From JBFWWP01 sp050246115 (GTDB lineage Bacteria > Planctomycetota > UBA8108 > UBA1146 > JAJFFE01), in assembly GCA_050246115.1 (NCBI GenBank), contig JBFWWP010000006.1, positions 124,001 to 188,000 on the forward strand: 64,000 nt of DNA. Direction: 5' to 3'. The position numbers were made by a program, and so were the translations under genes. Shown one piece after another: positions 51,954-60,270 of this stretch. Below the pieces are notes generated by a model, which saw only the letters and a list, made by a program, of their open reading frames with translations, ran no database searches and was not told where the DNA came from. How positions within the stretch are numbered: the stretch's first letter is position 1; every line of letters starts with the position of its first letter.

Positions 51954-52856
51954 CTACCCGTAGAGCTCCTGCCGCAGGCAGTAAATGCTGCCGCCTGACT
52001 TGAGGAACTCGTCCGTGCGGAGCTCTGTCACCTGCAAACCATGGGCTTCGAGGCGCGCCCGTGTTCGGGGCGAGCCGGCCGGCAGGAAGACGTCGCGGCC
52101 ATTGGGGCAGTACAGGTTGCCGGCAAGCCGTTCGCGAGCCTCTGCTTCGTCGACCTCGATCAACTCGCTGAATGCGGCTCGGAGCAGTTGGCGCCCGGAG
52201 TCGTCGAAGGCGCTGAGAACGGCGGCCGCACGTCCAGGCCCGAGAGTCGCCAGGCACGTGTCGAGGTGATAGAAGGCAGGATCGACCAGCTCGAGGAGGA
52301 TGACCGGCAAGTCCAGCTCGGCGGAGAGCGCCTCGAAGCACGCACGGTCGCTTCGCGGGCCCACGCCGCCCCAGAGCGCGAAGTGGCCGGGGTGCCAGAC
52401 GCCATCGCCGCCGCCTTCGAAGCAGCCGCTCACATGCGGAGGAATGCGGACCCGTCGGAGACCGTGCTGGCGTGCCCAATCCATGTGCCGGGCGACCTCC
52501 GGTTGACGGCTCGCATGTCGCATGCGTGCCTCGATGCAGAAGGGCTCCCCGTCGCGCCCCACGCCGTGCAGCGAAGGATTGGCAGTAAAGACCAGGTCGA
52601 CGAGTCCCGCTTCGGGTTCGAGTTCTTCGACCCGCAGCCCGACACCGCGAAACGCGTCGCAGAGCTGTCGCCACTCGATCTCGGCGCGAGAACGGTCGAC
52701 CTGGGCGACACGACCAACCATGTGGATGTTCTGTACATCGACGACATCGAAGTGAGTCGGCGGGCAGACGAGGACCCCGGTTGCAGCCGCGGGTCGAGCG
52801 TAGTGCGCGAGCGGCAGGCGCCGCCAGTCGGCGAGATCGCTTACGATCGAAGTCAC
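51954..52856 (-). CDS. amidinotransferase/dimethylarginine dimethylaminohydrolase-like enzyme
   Basis: The 300-residue protein has the pentein fold of guanidine-modifying enzymes. DLVFTANPSLHG near residue 80, the His in FYHLDTCLATL and the C-terminal nucleophile Cys293 in GGSIYCLRQEL form the expected triad region. Relatives include DDAH, arginine deiminase and ornithine-type amidinohydrolases, so it probably hydrolyses an arginine derivative. GTG 52856 overlaps the mutY stop (GTGA), so it is probably coupled to mutY. The start lies about 9 bases after AAAGGAAA. It converges with the DAACS gene. Confidence 0.85.
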   Translation of the reverse strand: MTSIVSDLADWRRLPLAHYARPAAATGVLVCPPTHFDVVDVQNIHMVGRVAQVDRSRAEIEWRQLCDAFRGVGLRVEELEPEAGLVDLVFTANPSLHGVGRDGEPFCIEARMRHASRQPEVARHMDWARQHGLRRVRIPPHVSGCFEGGGDGVWHPGHFALWGGVGPRSDRACFEALSAELDLPVILLELVDPAFYHLDTCLATLGPGRAAAVLSAFDDSGRQLLRAAFSELIEVDEAEARERLAGNLYCPNGRDVFLPAGSPRTRARLEAHGLQVTELRTDEFLKSGGSIYCLRQELYG

Positions 52857-53995
52857 GTCGGTGGGTTTCCTTTCGTTCCGCGCCCAACCCCCGTAGCCCG
52901 TGCGACCTTGGGCTCGGCGTCGGCTGCCCCCAGAATCTTTCGGTGGAGTGCGGGTAGCTCGTGGCACTGTGACGGCGGGCAGAGACGAACGGTGCTCGGC
53001 GTGGCGATGGTCACGCGCACTTCCACCGGGTGGACCGTCAAGCGCCGGTAGGTGATCGCGTGGCGCACCGCCGGCTTCACGACTGCACCGAGGGCCGCAC
53101 AGCCGAACGTCGTGCGCACGAGCTTGCGCGCCGCGGCCGCGAGCCTCTTGGGGGCGAGTTCCGGAGCCGTGGTTCGCGGAGCGACCGCGGGCATGGCGAT
53201 ACGACCGATGGGAACGCCCCAGTGCCCGCGAAGCAGCTCGGCATCGGGCGCGGCCTCGACCAGCCAGTGACCGGCTTCGCTGCGGATGAGCGCGGCCACC
53301 CAATGCTGCGACTCCGGTGCGCGCTTCTCCCGCGGCCGCGGGTATCTCATGGGATCACCTTCGCGCCGCGCTGCGCAAAGCTCGCCGACGGGGCACTCTT
53401 CGCAGCGAGGCGCGCGAGGGGTGCAAATCAGTGCCCCCAACTCCATCATGGCTTCGTTGTAGGTACCGGCTGCGTTCGCGGGGATCAGTCCTGATGCGAG
53501 CGCATGCAGTCGCTCGCGGACTCGGCGCGCTTTGGGGTCGCCCGGGATGGCGTGTAGTCGGCAAAGCACGCGCTCCACGTTTCCGTCCAGCACGGGCACC
53601 GGCTCCCCGAAGGCGATACTGCCGACGGCAGCGGCGGTGTACTCCCCGATTCCCGGGAGTTTCCGCAGCTCGCTCGAGCAACTCGGAAAGCGCCCGCAGT
53701 GAACGCGCACCACGGCCTGCGCGGCCCGCTGCAGATTGCGGCCTCGCGAGTAGTAGCCAAGGCCCGCCCAGTGCCGGAGCACTTCTTCTTCGGACGCGTT
53801 CGCCAGCGCCGTGACATCGGGAAAGCGTGCGAGGAAACGCTCGTAGTACGGGATCACCGTGCTCACCCGTGTTTGCTGCAGCATGATCTCCGAGATCCAG
53901 ACTGCGTACGGATCGCGGCTTGCGCGCCAGGGCAAAGCCCGTTTGGAACGCTCGAACCACGTGAGAAGTCGTTGGGTCAGAGACGATCGCGGCAC
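52853..53995 (-). CDS. mutY: A/G-specific adenine glycosylase
   Basis: MutY (about 380 residues) removes adenine paired with 8-oxoguanine. The helix-hairpin-helix-GPD core shows LPWRASRDPYAVWISEIMLQ, LPGIGEYTAAAVGSIAFG and VLDGNVERVLCRL. The 4Fe-4S loop is C-x6-C-x2-C-x5-C (CTPRAPRCEECPVGELC). The C-terminal third is the NUDIX-like domain that recognises oxoG. GTG 53995 was chosen because it places the first conserved helix about 6 residues in, as in other MutY proteins. The frame stays open to 54289, but that part contains a 14-bp tandem repeat. Confidence 0.9.
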   Translation of the reverse strand: MPRSSLTQRLLTWFERSKRALPWRASRDPYAVWISEIMLQQTRVSTVIPYYERFLARFPDVTALANASEEEVLRHWAGLGYYSRGRNLQRAAQAVVRVHCGRFPSCSSELRKLPGIGEYTAAAVGSIAFGEPVPVLDGNVERVLCRLHAIPGDPKARRVRERLHALASGLIPANAAGTYNEAMMELGALICTPRAPRCEECPVGELCAARREGDPMRYPRPREKRAPESQHWVAALIRSEAGHWLVEAAPDAELLRGHWGVPIGRIAMPAVAPRTTAPELAPKRLAAAARKLVRTTFGCAALGAVVKPAVRHAITYRRLTVHPVEVRVTIATPSTVRLCPPSQCHELPALHRKILGAADAEPKVARATGVGRGTKGNPPT

Positions 53996-54060
53996 GCGGT
54001 ACTCGCTCGGGCAAGAGATTGGACCAAGGTCGGGCGCGGGCGTCGGTGCCGCGCCGCCCC

Positions 54061-54102
54061 AAAGCTTTGGGTCGAAAGCTCTGGGGCGAAAGCTCTGGGT
54101 CG
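54061..54102. repeat. three tandem copies of a 14-bp repeat
   Basis: AAAGCT[TC]TGGG[TG]CG occurs at 54061, 54075 and 54089. It lies in the gap between the TlpA-like gene and mutY. Read on the minus strand it would add a short repetitive extension to MutY if an upstream start were used. Confidence 0.8.
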
Positions 54103-54183
54103 AAGAGCACACGCACATCGATCCCGCCGGCTGCGCCACTGCAACCGTTGCCCGGCGGCTGCGTCGCAGCGCCGTCGCCGGTC

Positions 54184-55380
54184 CTATTCGTGGCCGAGCA
54201 ACTCGACGACCGCCCGCTCCAACGCCTGGTCGCGCACGTTCTTGTAGCGGATCACTCCGGCTCGATCGAGGACATAGATCGTGGGCCAACCCGAGACGCC
54301 CCAGCGGGTGGCGATGGGTCCCCCGGTACCACCGCCATCGAAGAACGAAGGCCAGGTGATGTTCTCCCGCGCCAAGGCCTTTGCGAGTTTCTCGGGCGAC
54401 TCGTCACTGTTGACACCGACGAGGGCGAAAGGCTGACCAGCGAGCTTCTCCACGAGCGACCGCTCGTGCGGGTACATTGCCCGGCAAGGGCCTCACCAGT
54501 CGCCCCAGAAGTCCAGGACCACGACCTTCCCGCGATAGTCCGAGAGCTTCATCGGTTGTCCGTACAGGTCCTTGCCCAGAATTTCGGGAGCGATCGATCC
54601 GATCGCGAGCGCTGTGCTGTCATGAGGCGCGAGGTGGGCCTCGGCCATCTCGCCGTAGGTCGTGTACTTGAAGGGCAGGTCGGCGTACTCCGAACGCAGG
54701 CGTGCGAGCCGCGTTTGGGCTGCGGTCTTCACCGTCTCGTCTTTGCTGCGCAGGGCCGAGCGGGCGAGTTCGTACTCGGCCGCCGCCCGAACTTCGGGAT
54801 GGGGCGAACGCGTGAGGGGCTCGAAGTACTGCGTACGCTGCTCGGAGCTGAACACGTACGCGTAGTGGGTGAGCTCCGCGAGCCGCGGCGACCTGGGATA
54901 GTCCGCGATGATGGCGTCGACCACGACTCCTGCCGACTCATGCATCGTACCGCGCTCGCGCTCCCACCACGTGAATCCCAGCAGGCGTAATTGCGCGGTG
55001 AGGGCCTCCTCCGTTCCCGGGTACTTGGCCGCTAGCGCTTCGAGGCCAGGCTTCGCGGCGGCTGCGCGCGACGCATAGTCCAGTTGGCTGGATTCGTAGG
55101 CCTGCAGAATCTCGGCGAGCTCCGCTGCCGCCCCATTCGGGGTTGGCGTCGCGCTCGGGGCCGGCGGCGTCGTCAGGTTCTTGGGAGTGGGCGCGACCAG
55201 CTTGGCCGCCGGAATCGACCGTGCCGGCTCGGGGGTGGCGGGCGTGACCGCGGTCTTCGGGGCGCCCACCTCCGGAGCCGGAGTCTCTTCGCGAGCAGCG
55301 CTACAGCCGGCGAGCGTGACCCACAAGAGCGCGCCTAGCCAACGCCGTCCATACGGGCTCCCTAACGAGGATGCCGACAT
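54184..55380 (-). CDS. TlpA/ResA-like lipoprotein, candidate selenoprotein (UGPC)
   Basis: Read through one in-frame TGA (54495-54493) this gives a 398-residue lipoprotein. It has signal peptide and lipobox LAGC, a Pro/Ala-rich linker, a helical repeat region (about 95-250) and a C-terminal thioredoxin fold. The fold begins APEILGKDLYGQPMKLSDYRG, which is 21 long in full (key part DLYGQPMKLSDYRG), and has the cis-Pro segment SGWPTIYVLD. The TGA falls exactly where the first redox Cys of CxxC belongs: DFWGDW-U-GPCRAM, Sec at 296. The frame continues for 102 codons with full conservation. A stem with loop GGUC lies 24 bases downstream. A nonsense mutation or sequence error is the alternative. 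ATG 55380 follows AAGGGA. Confidence 0.8.
54451..54468 (-). promoter_or_regulatory. candidate bacterial SECIS element 1
   Basis: On the minus strand CACGAGC-GGTC-GCTCGTG forms a perfect 7-bp stem with a GGUC loop. It starts 24 bases after the UGA, with the loop 31 bases after it. Bacterial SECIS elements need an apical loop about 16-37 bases downstream with G in its first positions, and E. coli fdhF also uses GGUC. Confidence 0.7.
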
Positions 55381-55673
55381 CGATGCTGTCCCTTCGGTGA
55401 TCGGGGGTCGCGACACTGAGCCAACGACTGCGTACGCCGCGTCCGCTCGGGCAGTCGCCCTGGCGCCACGAGCCGGCGTCACCAGCTCCTTGGGTTGGCG
55501 GCGCCCACCGCCCACAACGCGCAACGCGCAGCCCACGACGCGTGGGTTGCATGGTCGCGCGTCGGGAAACCGCTGTCAATCGGTGCGGCCGTCGCGGGGC
55601 TCCGCGCTACTCCCGACGCGGGCGGTGGCCGATAACCGAAAGGGCTCCCCGCAGTATTGGGAAGGTCGCTGAC

Positions 55674-56498
55674 ATGCTGCCGCGAGAACTCGGAAATCCG
55701 AAGACTGGACGCGAGGTCGCCATTGCCGAGCGCTTCTGGGGCAGCGTCGAGGCCGAGGCCGCACTCACGCGGTCGCTTCACTTCGGACTGACCGAATCGG
55801 AACTCGTGCGCGAACAGCTCGGCACCGAGTGGGACTTCTTCGTCGCTTGGCGCGCGAGCAACCGCCGTCGTATCGAACTCGCGGGGCGCGAGGTCGCCAG
55901 GCATCTGACGCAGCCGTCGCGCGTACTCGAGGTGGGCTGCGCCTGCGGGCAGATCTCCCGCGAGATCGCGGCGCTCGGGCACACCGTCACGGGAATCGAC
56001 CTCTCGCATGAAGCCATCGCGATCGGCGAACGGATCCTGCCCGAGTTCGGTTTGCCGATCACGCTCCAACAGGGTGATGCCCTGAACTTGCCTTTCGCCG
56101 CTGACTCGTTCGACGCCGTGGTCTCGTGGGATGTGATCGAGCACATTCCCGAACAGCCCCGCTTCCTGGCGGAGATCCTGCGCGTGCTTCGACCCGGGGG
56201 ACTGTTGCTCGTCGAAACCGACAACGACGTTCGCGTGCAACTCGGCGTCTGGTACCGACGCCTCACGTGCTGGGCGCAGGGTCACAACCCTTTTCGTTGG
56301 CGCCACGCCTACGCCGGACTCGAGGGCGGGCACTGTGCTCTGGTCACTCCAGCAAGGTTGGCGCGCATGGCCGCGCGCTTGGGCTACCAAGATGTACGCA
56401 CGCGCTACTGGGGCGGTCCTGCCTTCGCTCCCGGCTATTTCGCTGCACCCAAGTTCATTCTCCAGGCTCGCAAGTCGTCGGCGCGTTCCGGCGCGTAG
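55674..56498 (+). CDS. class I SAM-dependent methyltransferase
   Basis: The 274-residue protein has motif I VLEVGCACG (about 79-87), the acidic TGIDLSHEAI, the DSFDAVVSWDVIEHI motif and RVLRPGGLLLVE, all standard for the Methyltransf_11/UbiE-like group. The N-terminal 70 residues are helical. The substrate is unknown; the WDVIEHI pattern is common in enzymes acting on lipids, quinones or sugar chains. ATG 55674 is 8 bases after GGAAGG. It diverges from the TlpA-like gene across about 290 bases, which must hold both promoters. Confidence 0.85.
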   Translation: MLPRELGNPKTGREVAIAERFWGSVEAEAALTRSLHFGLTESELVREQLGTEWDFFVAWRASNRRRIELAGREVARHLTQPSRVLEVGCACGQISREIAALGHTVTGIDLSHEAIAIGERILPEFGLPITLQQGDALNLPFAADSFDAVVSWDVIEHIPEQPRFLAEILRVLRPGGLLLVETDNDVRVQLGVWYRRLTCWAQGHNPFRWRHAYAGLEGGHCALVTPARLARMAARLGYQDVRTRYWGGPAFAPGYFAAPKFILQARKSSARSGA

Positions 56499-56647
56499 CC
56501 AACCTCCGCCGCTCGCCGTAGAGGTCGACCCTTGCTCGGTCCACCCGCGGGTGGTTCGATGCCGGGGATCCAGAGGAGACCTCGACCCGCGTCGCGACCC
56601 GCTGCGCACGGTGCGGGGCCAGGCGTTTGGCGGCGAAAGGACGCACC

Positions 56648-57055
56648 ATGACTCCGGAGAACGACCCGACCACGGTGATTCGCCTGCAGGCGAGCCAGTA
56701 TCCCGAGGTCGACGAGGGAACGGCCTGTACCCAGAGTTCCTTCAAGACCGGCAAGAAGGCGTTTCTCTTCATCGGCGAGCAGGGCGGACGCTACAAGGCG
56801 ATGTTCAAACTCGAGGATTCGATTCCACAGGCCACCGAACTCGCAGCGAAAGAACCGGACAACTACGAAGTCGGATCTCCGTGGGTAACGGCACGGTTCA
56901 CGGCGGAGAAGCCGCTGCCCAAGCGAATCTGGAAGAAGTGGCTCGATGAGAGTTACGAGCTGAGCCGGCCAAACACGCCGCCATCGAAGAAGGCGCCGAA
57001 GACGACGAAGAAGACGACAAAGAAGGCCAGCAAGAAGGCCAGCAAGAAGACGTAG
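56648..57055 (+). CDS. MmcQ/YjbR-family protein with a lysine-rich tail
   Basis: The 135-residue product has the small MmcQ/YjbR fold: KKAFLFIGEQGGRYKAMFKL, then the segment ending GSPWVTARF and KRIWKKWLDESYEL. Members have a CyaY-like fold and are often described as DNA-binding. The last 24 residues are almost only Lys, Thr, Ser, Ala and Pro (KKTTKKASKKASKKT), like the tail of histone H1 or bacterial HU-type proteins, which would favour nucleic acid binding. The family usually lacks this tail. ATG 56648 follows AAAGGA by 7 bases. Confidence 0.8.
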   Translation: MTPENDPTTVIRLQASQYPEVDEGTACTQSSFKTGKKAFLFIGEQGGRYKAMFKLEDSIPQATELAAKEPDNYEVGSPWVTARFTAEKPLPKRIWKKWLDESYELSRPNTPPSKKAPKTTKKTTKKASKKASKKT

Positions 57056-57075
57056 GCTCCCGCGCAGGAGCAAGC

Positions 57076-57855
57076 TCAGCGCCCGTCCTTGCGCAGCACG
57101 TAGATCACGTCTTGTGTCGCCGAGTCGACTCCGACTGGGTCCTCGTAACGGAAGTCATAGGTCGCGATGAGCCGCAGCTGCGAAACCGAGCGCAAGGTCG
57201 CCTGCATCTGGCGCGCGGTATAGGTTCGCAGGGTGATCGATCCGTCCAATTGGAAGCGACGCTTGCCGGAGTGAACGTCGAGCGCGACTCCAATGTGCTC
57301 ACGCCGCGTCACTCGGTTCAGGGTCTGCGTCCACACCCGGGTCTCGACCTTCAGTCCGCCGCGGGCACCGACCCACGACTCCGTCTCGAGCCGCTGCCCT
57401 TTCGTGGGGACCAAGTGCAACCCGGCCACGTACAGCCCGCCGGGACGCAAGGCGCGCGCCGCACTCGCGAGATGGCTCCGGGCGGCGTCCTCCGTCAACA
57501 GATGACGGAAACTGTTGTTCGTGACCAGCACGACATCGACCGCGGGGGCGGGCTCGAGCGCGGTCATGTCGCCGACGACGGCTGGACCGCGCTGGCCGTT
57601 CCTCCGAAAGCGAGCGTTGCAGTAGTCGACAGCGTCCCGGTCGAGATCCACGCCGCGGACTCGTAGGCCCGCGCGAGCGAGAAGAAGCAGCAAGCGCCCG
57701 GTTCCGCACGCCGGTTCGAGCAGGCGCTGCACCGGTCGACTCGCGTGCTGCTCGAAGCACCTGAGGAAGAAGCGACACTCCTCCGCCTGACCCTGGCTCC
57801 ACGCCAGGTCGTAGTACTCCGGACAGCTGTAGGGGTGCTTCTCGGGAGGGGTCAT
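57076..57855 (-). CDS. class I SAM-dependent methyltransferase
   Basis: A 259-residue methyltransferase that begins TPPEKHPYSCPEYYDLAW. Motif I is LLEPACGTGRLLLLL, the ribose-binding acidic residue is in VRGVDLDRDAV, and the catalytic-strand region is VVLVTNNSFRHLL. RALRPGGLYV follows, then a beta-rich C-terminal part. The PACGTGR form is common in enzymes acting on small molecules. The substrate is unknown. ATG 57855 has only a weak ribosome binding site (ACAGG), and the frame is open upstream. It converges with the MmcQ-like gene. Confidence 0.82.
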   Translation of the reverse strand: MTPPEKHPYSCPEYYDLAWSQGQAEECRFFLRCFEQHASRPVQRLLEPACGTGRLLLLLARAGLRVRGVDLDRDAVDYCNARFRRNGQRGPAVVGDMTALEPAPAVDVVLVTNNSFRHLLTEDAARSHLASAARALRPGGLYVAGLHLVPTKGQRLETESWVGARGGLKVETRVWTQTLNRVTRREHIGVALDVHSGKRRFQLDGSITLRTYTARQMQATLRSVSQLRLIATYDFRYEDPVGVDSATQDVIYVLRKDGR

Positions 57856-58193
57856 CCTGTGCCGATCTGCCGCCCGAGTCCGCGCTCGACGTCCACTCGA
57901 TGGGGTTTGCATAGCGTGCCCAGCCCAGCGTCCACGATCCCTGCTTCCCCTCTTCTTCCCCGCCCTACGCACCAACGCGACGCAACCGCACGAGCCCATG
58001 CCCTTCCGCACGTCCCGGCGCGCCCCGGGAGCGGGGACAGCGTGTCCGCATCCGGCTTCGTGCCACGGAGCCTCCGCATGCCACCCGGGTCCCACGCCCA
58101 CCACCACCGTGGCGCGGTAGTCGCATCCACTTCGCGCCATGCGCGAACTAGAGTTGCTTGTGAATGCGCCTGATTTGAGGCTAGATTCCGCTC

Positions 58194-59339
58194 ATGAGCA
58201 ACACCTTCGGTGAGTTCTTCCGTGTGACGACGTGGGGTGAGTCCCATGGTCCAGGCATTGGTGTGGTCATCGATGGATTGCCGCCGGGCGTACCGATCGC
58301 GATCGACGAGATCGCAGCGGCTCTGCGGCGGCGCCGGCCGGGCGCGCCGCTCACGTCGCCGCGTGCGGAGCCCGATGCGCCAGAGATTCTGTCGGGGGTG
58401 TTCGAGGGGAGGTCGCTCGGGACTCCGCTGGCGATCTGGATCGCCAGTCACGACGCACGTCCCGCGGACTACGCGGCGCTGCGCGAGGTCTACCGGCCTG
58501 GGCACGCCGATTTCACGAGCGACGCCCGTTATGGACACCGCGACTATCGCGGCGGAGGTCGTGCGAGCGCGCGCGAAACGGCGGCACGGGTTGCGGCCGG
58601 GGCGGTGGCGCTGGCGGTGTTGCGCTCTGACGACGCGGGGCGCGACGTCGAGATCGTGGGTTGGGTGGAGGCGGTCGCCGATCTGCGCGCGACGATCGAC
58701 CCTGGGGTCGTGACGACTGCCGGGGTCGACGCTTCGCTCGTGCGTTGTCCCGATCCGGCGATGAGTCCGCGCATGATCGAACGCATCGCTGCGGCCCGGG
58801 AGGCCGGTGATAGCGTGGGCGGTTGGGTCGGCGTCGTCGCTCGCGGTGTTCCAGCGGGTTGGGGAGATCCCGTCTTCGGCAAGGTGAAGGCCTTGCTGGG
58901 TGCTGCCTACCTGTCGATCCCGGCCGCGGTCGCGGTCGAGATCGGCGACGGCATAGCGGCCACGATTCGCACCGGCAGCGAGAACAACGACGGCTTCACG
59001 ACGGACTCGGCCGGTCGCGTGAGCCCCGGTACGAACCGAGCGGGTGGCATCCAGGGCGGAATCACGACGGGGGCCCCGCTGTGGGCGCGGGTCGGCTTCA
59101 AACCAACGTCCACGATTCGGCGACCGCAAGCGACCGTCGATCGCGCCGGGAAGCCGGTCGAGCTCGCGGCCGCGGGTCGCCATGATCCGTGTGTATTGCC
59201 CCGCGCGGTGCCCGTGGTCGAGGCCATGACCGCGCTCGTTCTCGCGGACCGTATGCTCGCGCGCCGCGCTGCGCCCCCCGCGTCGGCGCACGGGCCGCCG
59301 TCGCACCCATTCTTCGACGACCGTACCGAGGGCTCGTGA
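58194..59339 (+). CDS. aroC: chorismate synthase
   Basis: AroC (381 residues) removes phosphate from EPSP to form chorismate, using reduced FMN. The signatures are clear: GEFFRVTTWGESHGPGIGVV at the start with the catalytic His, RYGHRDYRGGGRASARETA, and GGIQGGITTG near 285. The length is standard. A possible promoter TTGTGA-18-TAGATT (58158-58187) lies very close to the ATG, and GAGG lies 12-13 bases before it. The 57856-58193 gap holds nothing else I can name. The AhpD-like gene follows after 27 bases. Confidence 0.95.
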   Translation: MSNTFGEFFRVTTWGESHGPGIGVVIDGLPPGVPIAIDEIAAALRRRRPGAPLTSPRAEPDAPEILSGVFEGRSLGTPLAIWIASHDARPADYAALREVYRPGHADFTSDARYGHRDYRGGGRASARETAARVAAGAVALAVLRSDDAGRDVEIVGWVEAVADLRATIDPGVVTTAGVDASLVRCPDPAMSPRMIERIAAAREAGDSVGGWVGVVARGVPAGWGDPVFGKVKALLGAAYLSIPAAVAVEIGDGIAATIRTGSENNDGFTTDSAGRVSPGTNRAGGIQGGITTGAPLWARVGFKPTSTIRRPQATVDRAGKPVELAAAGRHDPCVLPRAVPVVEAMTALVLADRMLARRAAPPASAHGPPSHPFFDDRTEGS

Positions 59340-59366
59340 GACGCGCCCTTCTAGGGAGGTGGAGTC

Positions 59367-59954
59367 ATGGCTTGGATTCGACAGGTCTCCGAGGAGGACG
59401 CGGACGGCTCGCTCGCGCAGATCTACGACGCCGCGCGCCGCCGTGCCGGGCGCGTCTTCAACATCTTGCGGGTGATGTCCTTGCGGCCTCGCTCGCTAGG
59501 AACCTTCATGCGCTTCTACACGGACCTCATGCAGAGCGCCGATTCGCCGCTGTCGCGCGCGGAGCGTGAACTGCTGGCCACCGTGACGTCCCAGGTCAAC
59601 GGGTGTTTCTACTGAACTCACTCTCACGGGGAGGATCTCCGTGTAGCGAGTGGTGACGATCGGTTGGCCGACGGCGCGCTGCGCGGTTGGGCTACGGTTG
59701 CGCCGCATCTGAGCGATCGCGAGCGCCGCTTGTGCGCCTTTGCCGAGAAGCTCACCCGTGAGCCAGCCGGCATGACCCCTGCGGACCTCGACCGCTTGCG
59801 CGAAGTCGGCTTGGCGGACGAGGCGATTCTCGAAGCGGTCCATGTGGTTGGCTACTTCAATCACATCAATCGCGTGGCGGATGCGCTCGGCGTGGATCCC
59901 GAGGACTTCATGCCGAAGGAGCGTACGCGGCCGGCTCCCGATCCGTCCGCTTGA
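59367..59954 (+). CDS. AhpD-like (peroxidase-related/CMD family) protein, candidate selenoprotein (CxxU)
   Basis: Read through TGA 59613-59615 this gives a 195-residue protein of the carboxymuconolactone decarboxylase/AhpD family. The active site normally reads NGCFYC followed by three residues and His; here it reads NGCFYU-THSHGEDLR, with Sec at 83 replacing the second Cys. Downstream the domain continues with GDDRLADGAL and a C-terminal half (LTREPAGMTPADLDRLREVG then VVGYFNHINRVADAL) typical of peroxidase-related enzymes. Without readthrough the product would stop at residue 82 and lose the catalytic pair. AGGGAGGTGG precedes ATG 59367. A SECIS-like stem follows the TGA. The role is probably peroxide detoxification. 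Confidence 0.8.
59625..59643 (+). promoter_or_regulatory. candidate bacterial SECIS element 2
   Basis: CACGGGGA-GGA-TCTCCGTG forms an 8-bp stem with one G-U pair and a GGA loop. It begins 9 bases after the UGA, and its loop lies 17 bases after, almost the spacing of E. coli fdhF. Confidence 0.65.
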
Positions 59955-60270
59955 AGGCACTTGCGGACCGCTTGTCCGCGGCGCCCGCACCGCACGGGGT
60001 CCCGGGACGTCGCGTCTGCCGCTACCGCAATCCCCTAGCCCTACGCACCCAGTTCGGGCGCAACGAACGCGGTCGGCTGCCATCCGACCCGCCCATGCGC
60101 CCTGGAAGTAGTCCGCGCCCCGGCGCGTCGGTGCTTGCCGGAGCCCTCGCTGGGGTTTACGCTTCTGGCAGCACAGAGTCGTCCCTTGCGCCCCGCGCTC
60201 CCGCGCCGCTCCTTCGTGCTGCGCGGTCCGTCGTCGGGTCGGTCGGCAAAACGAGGTCGAGGAGCCGAGC
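59955..60270. other. intergenic stretch without recognisable genes
   Basis: About 315 bases separate the AhpD-like gene from the coiled-coil gene. GCGGAC-CGCTT-GTCCGC at 59964-59980 is a short hairpin just after the stop, without a T-tract. Nothing else is evident apart from the GAGGAG site before 60271. Confidence 0.55.
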
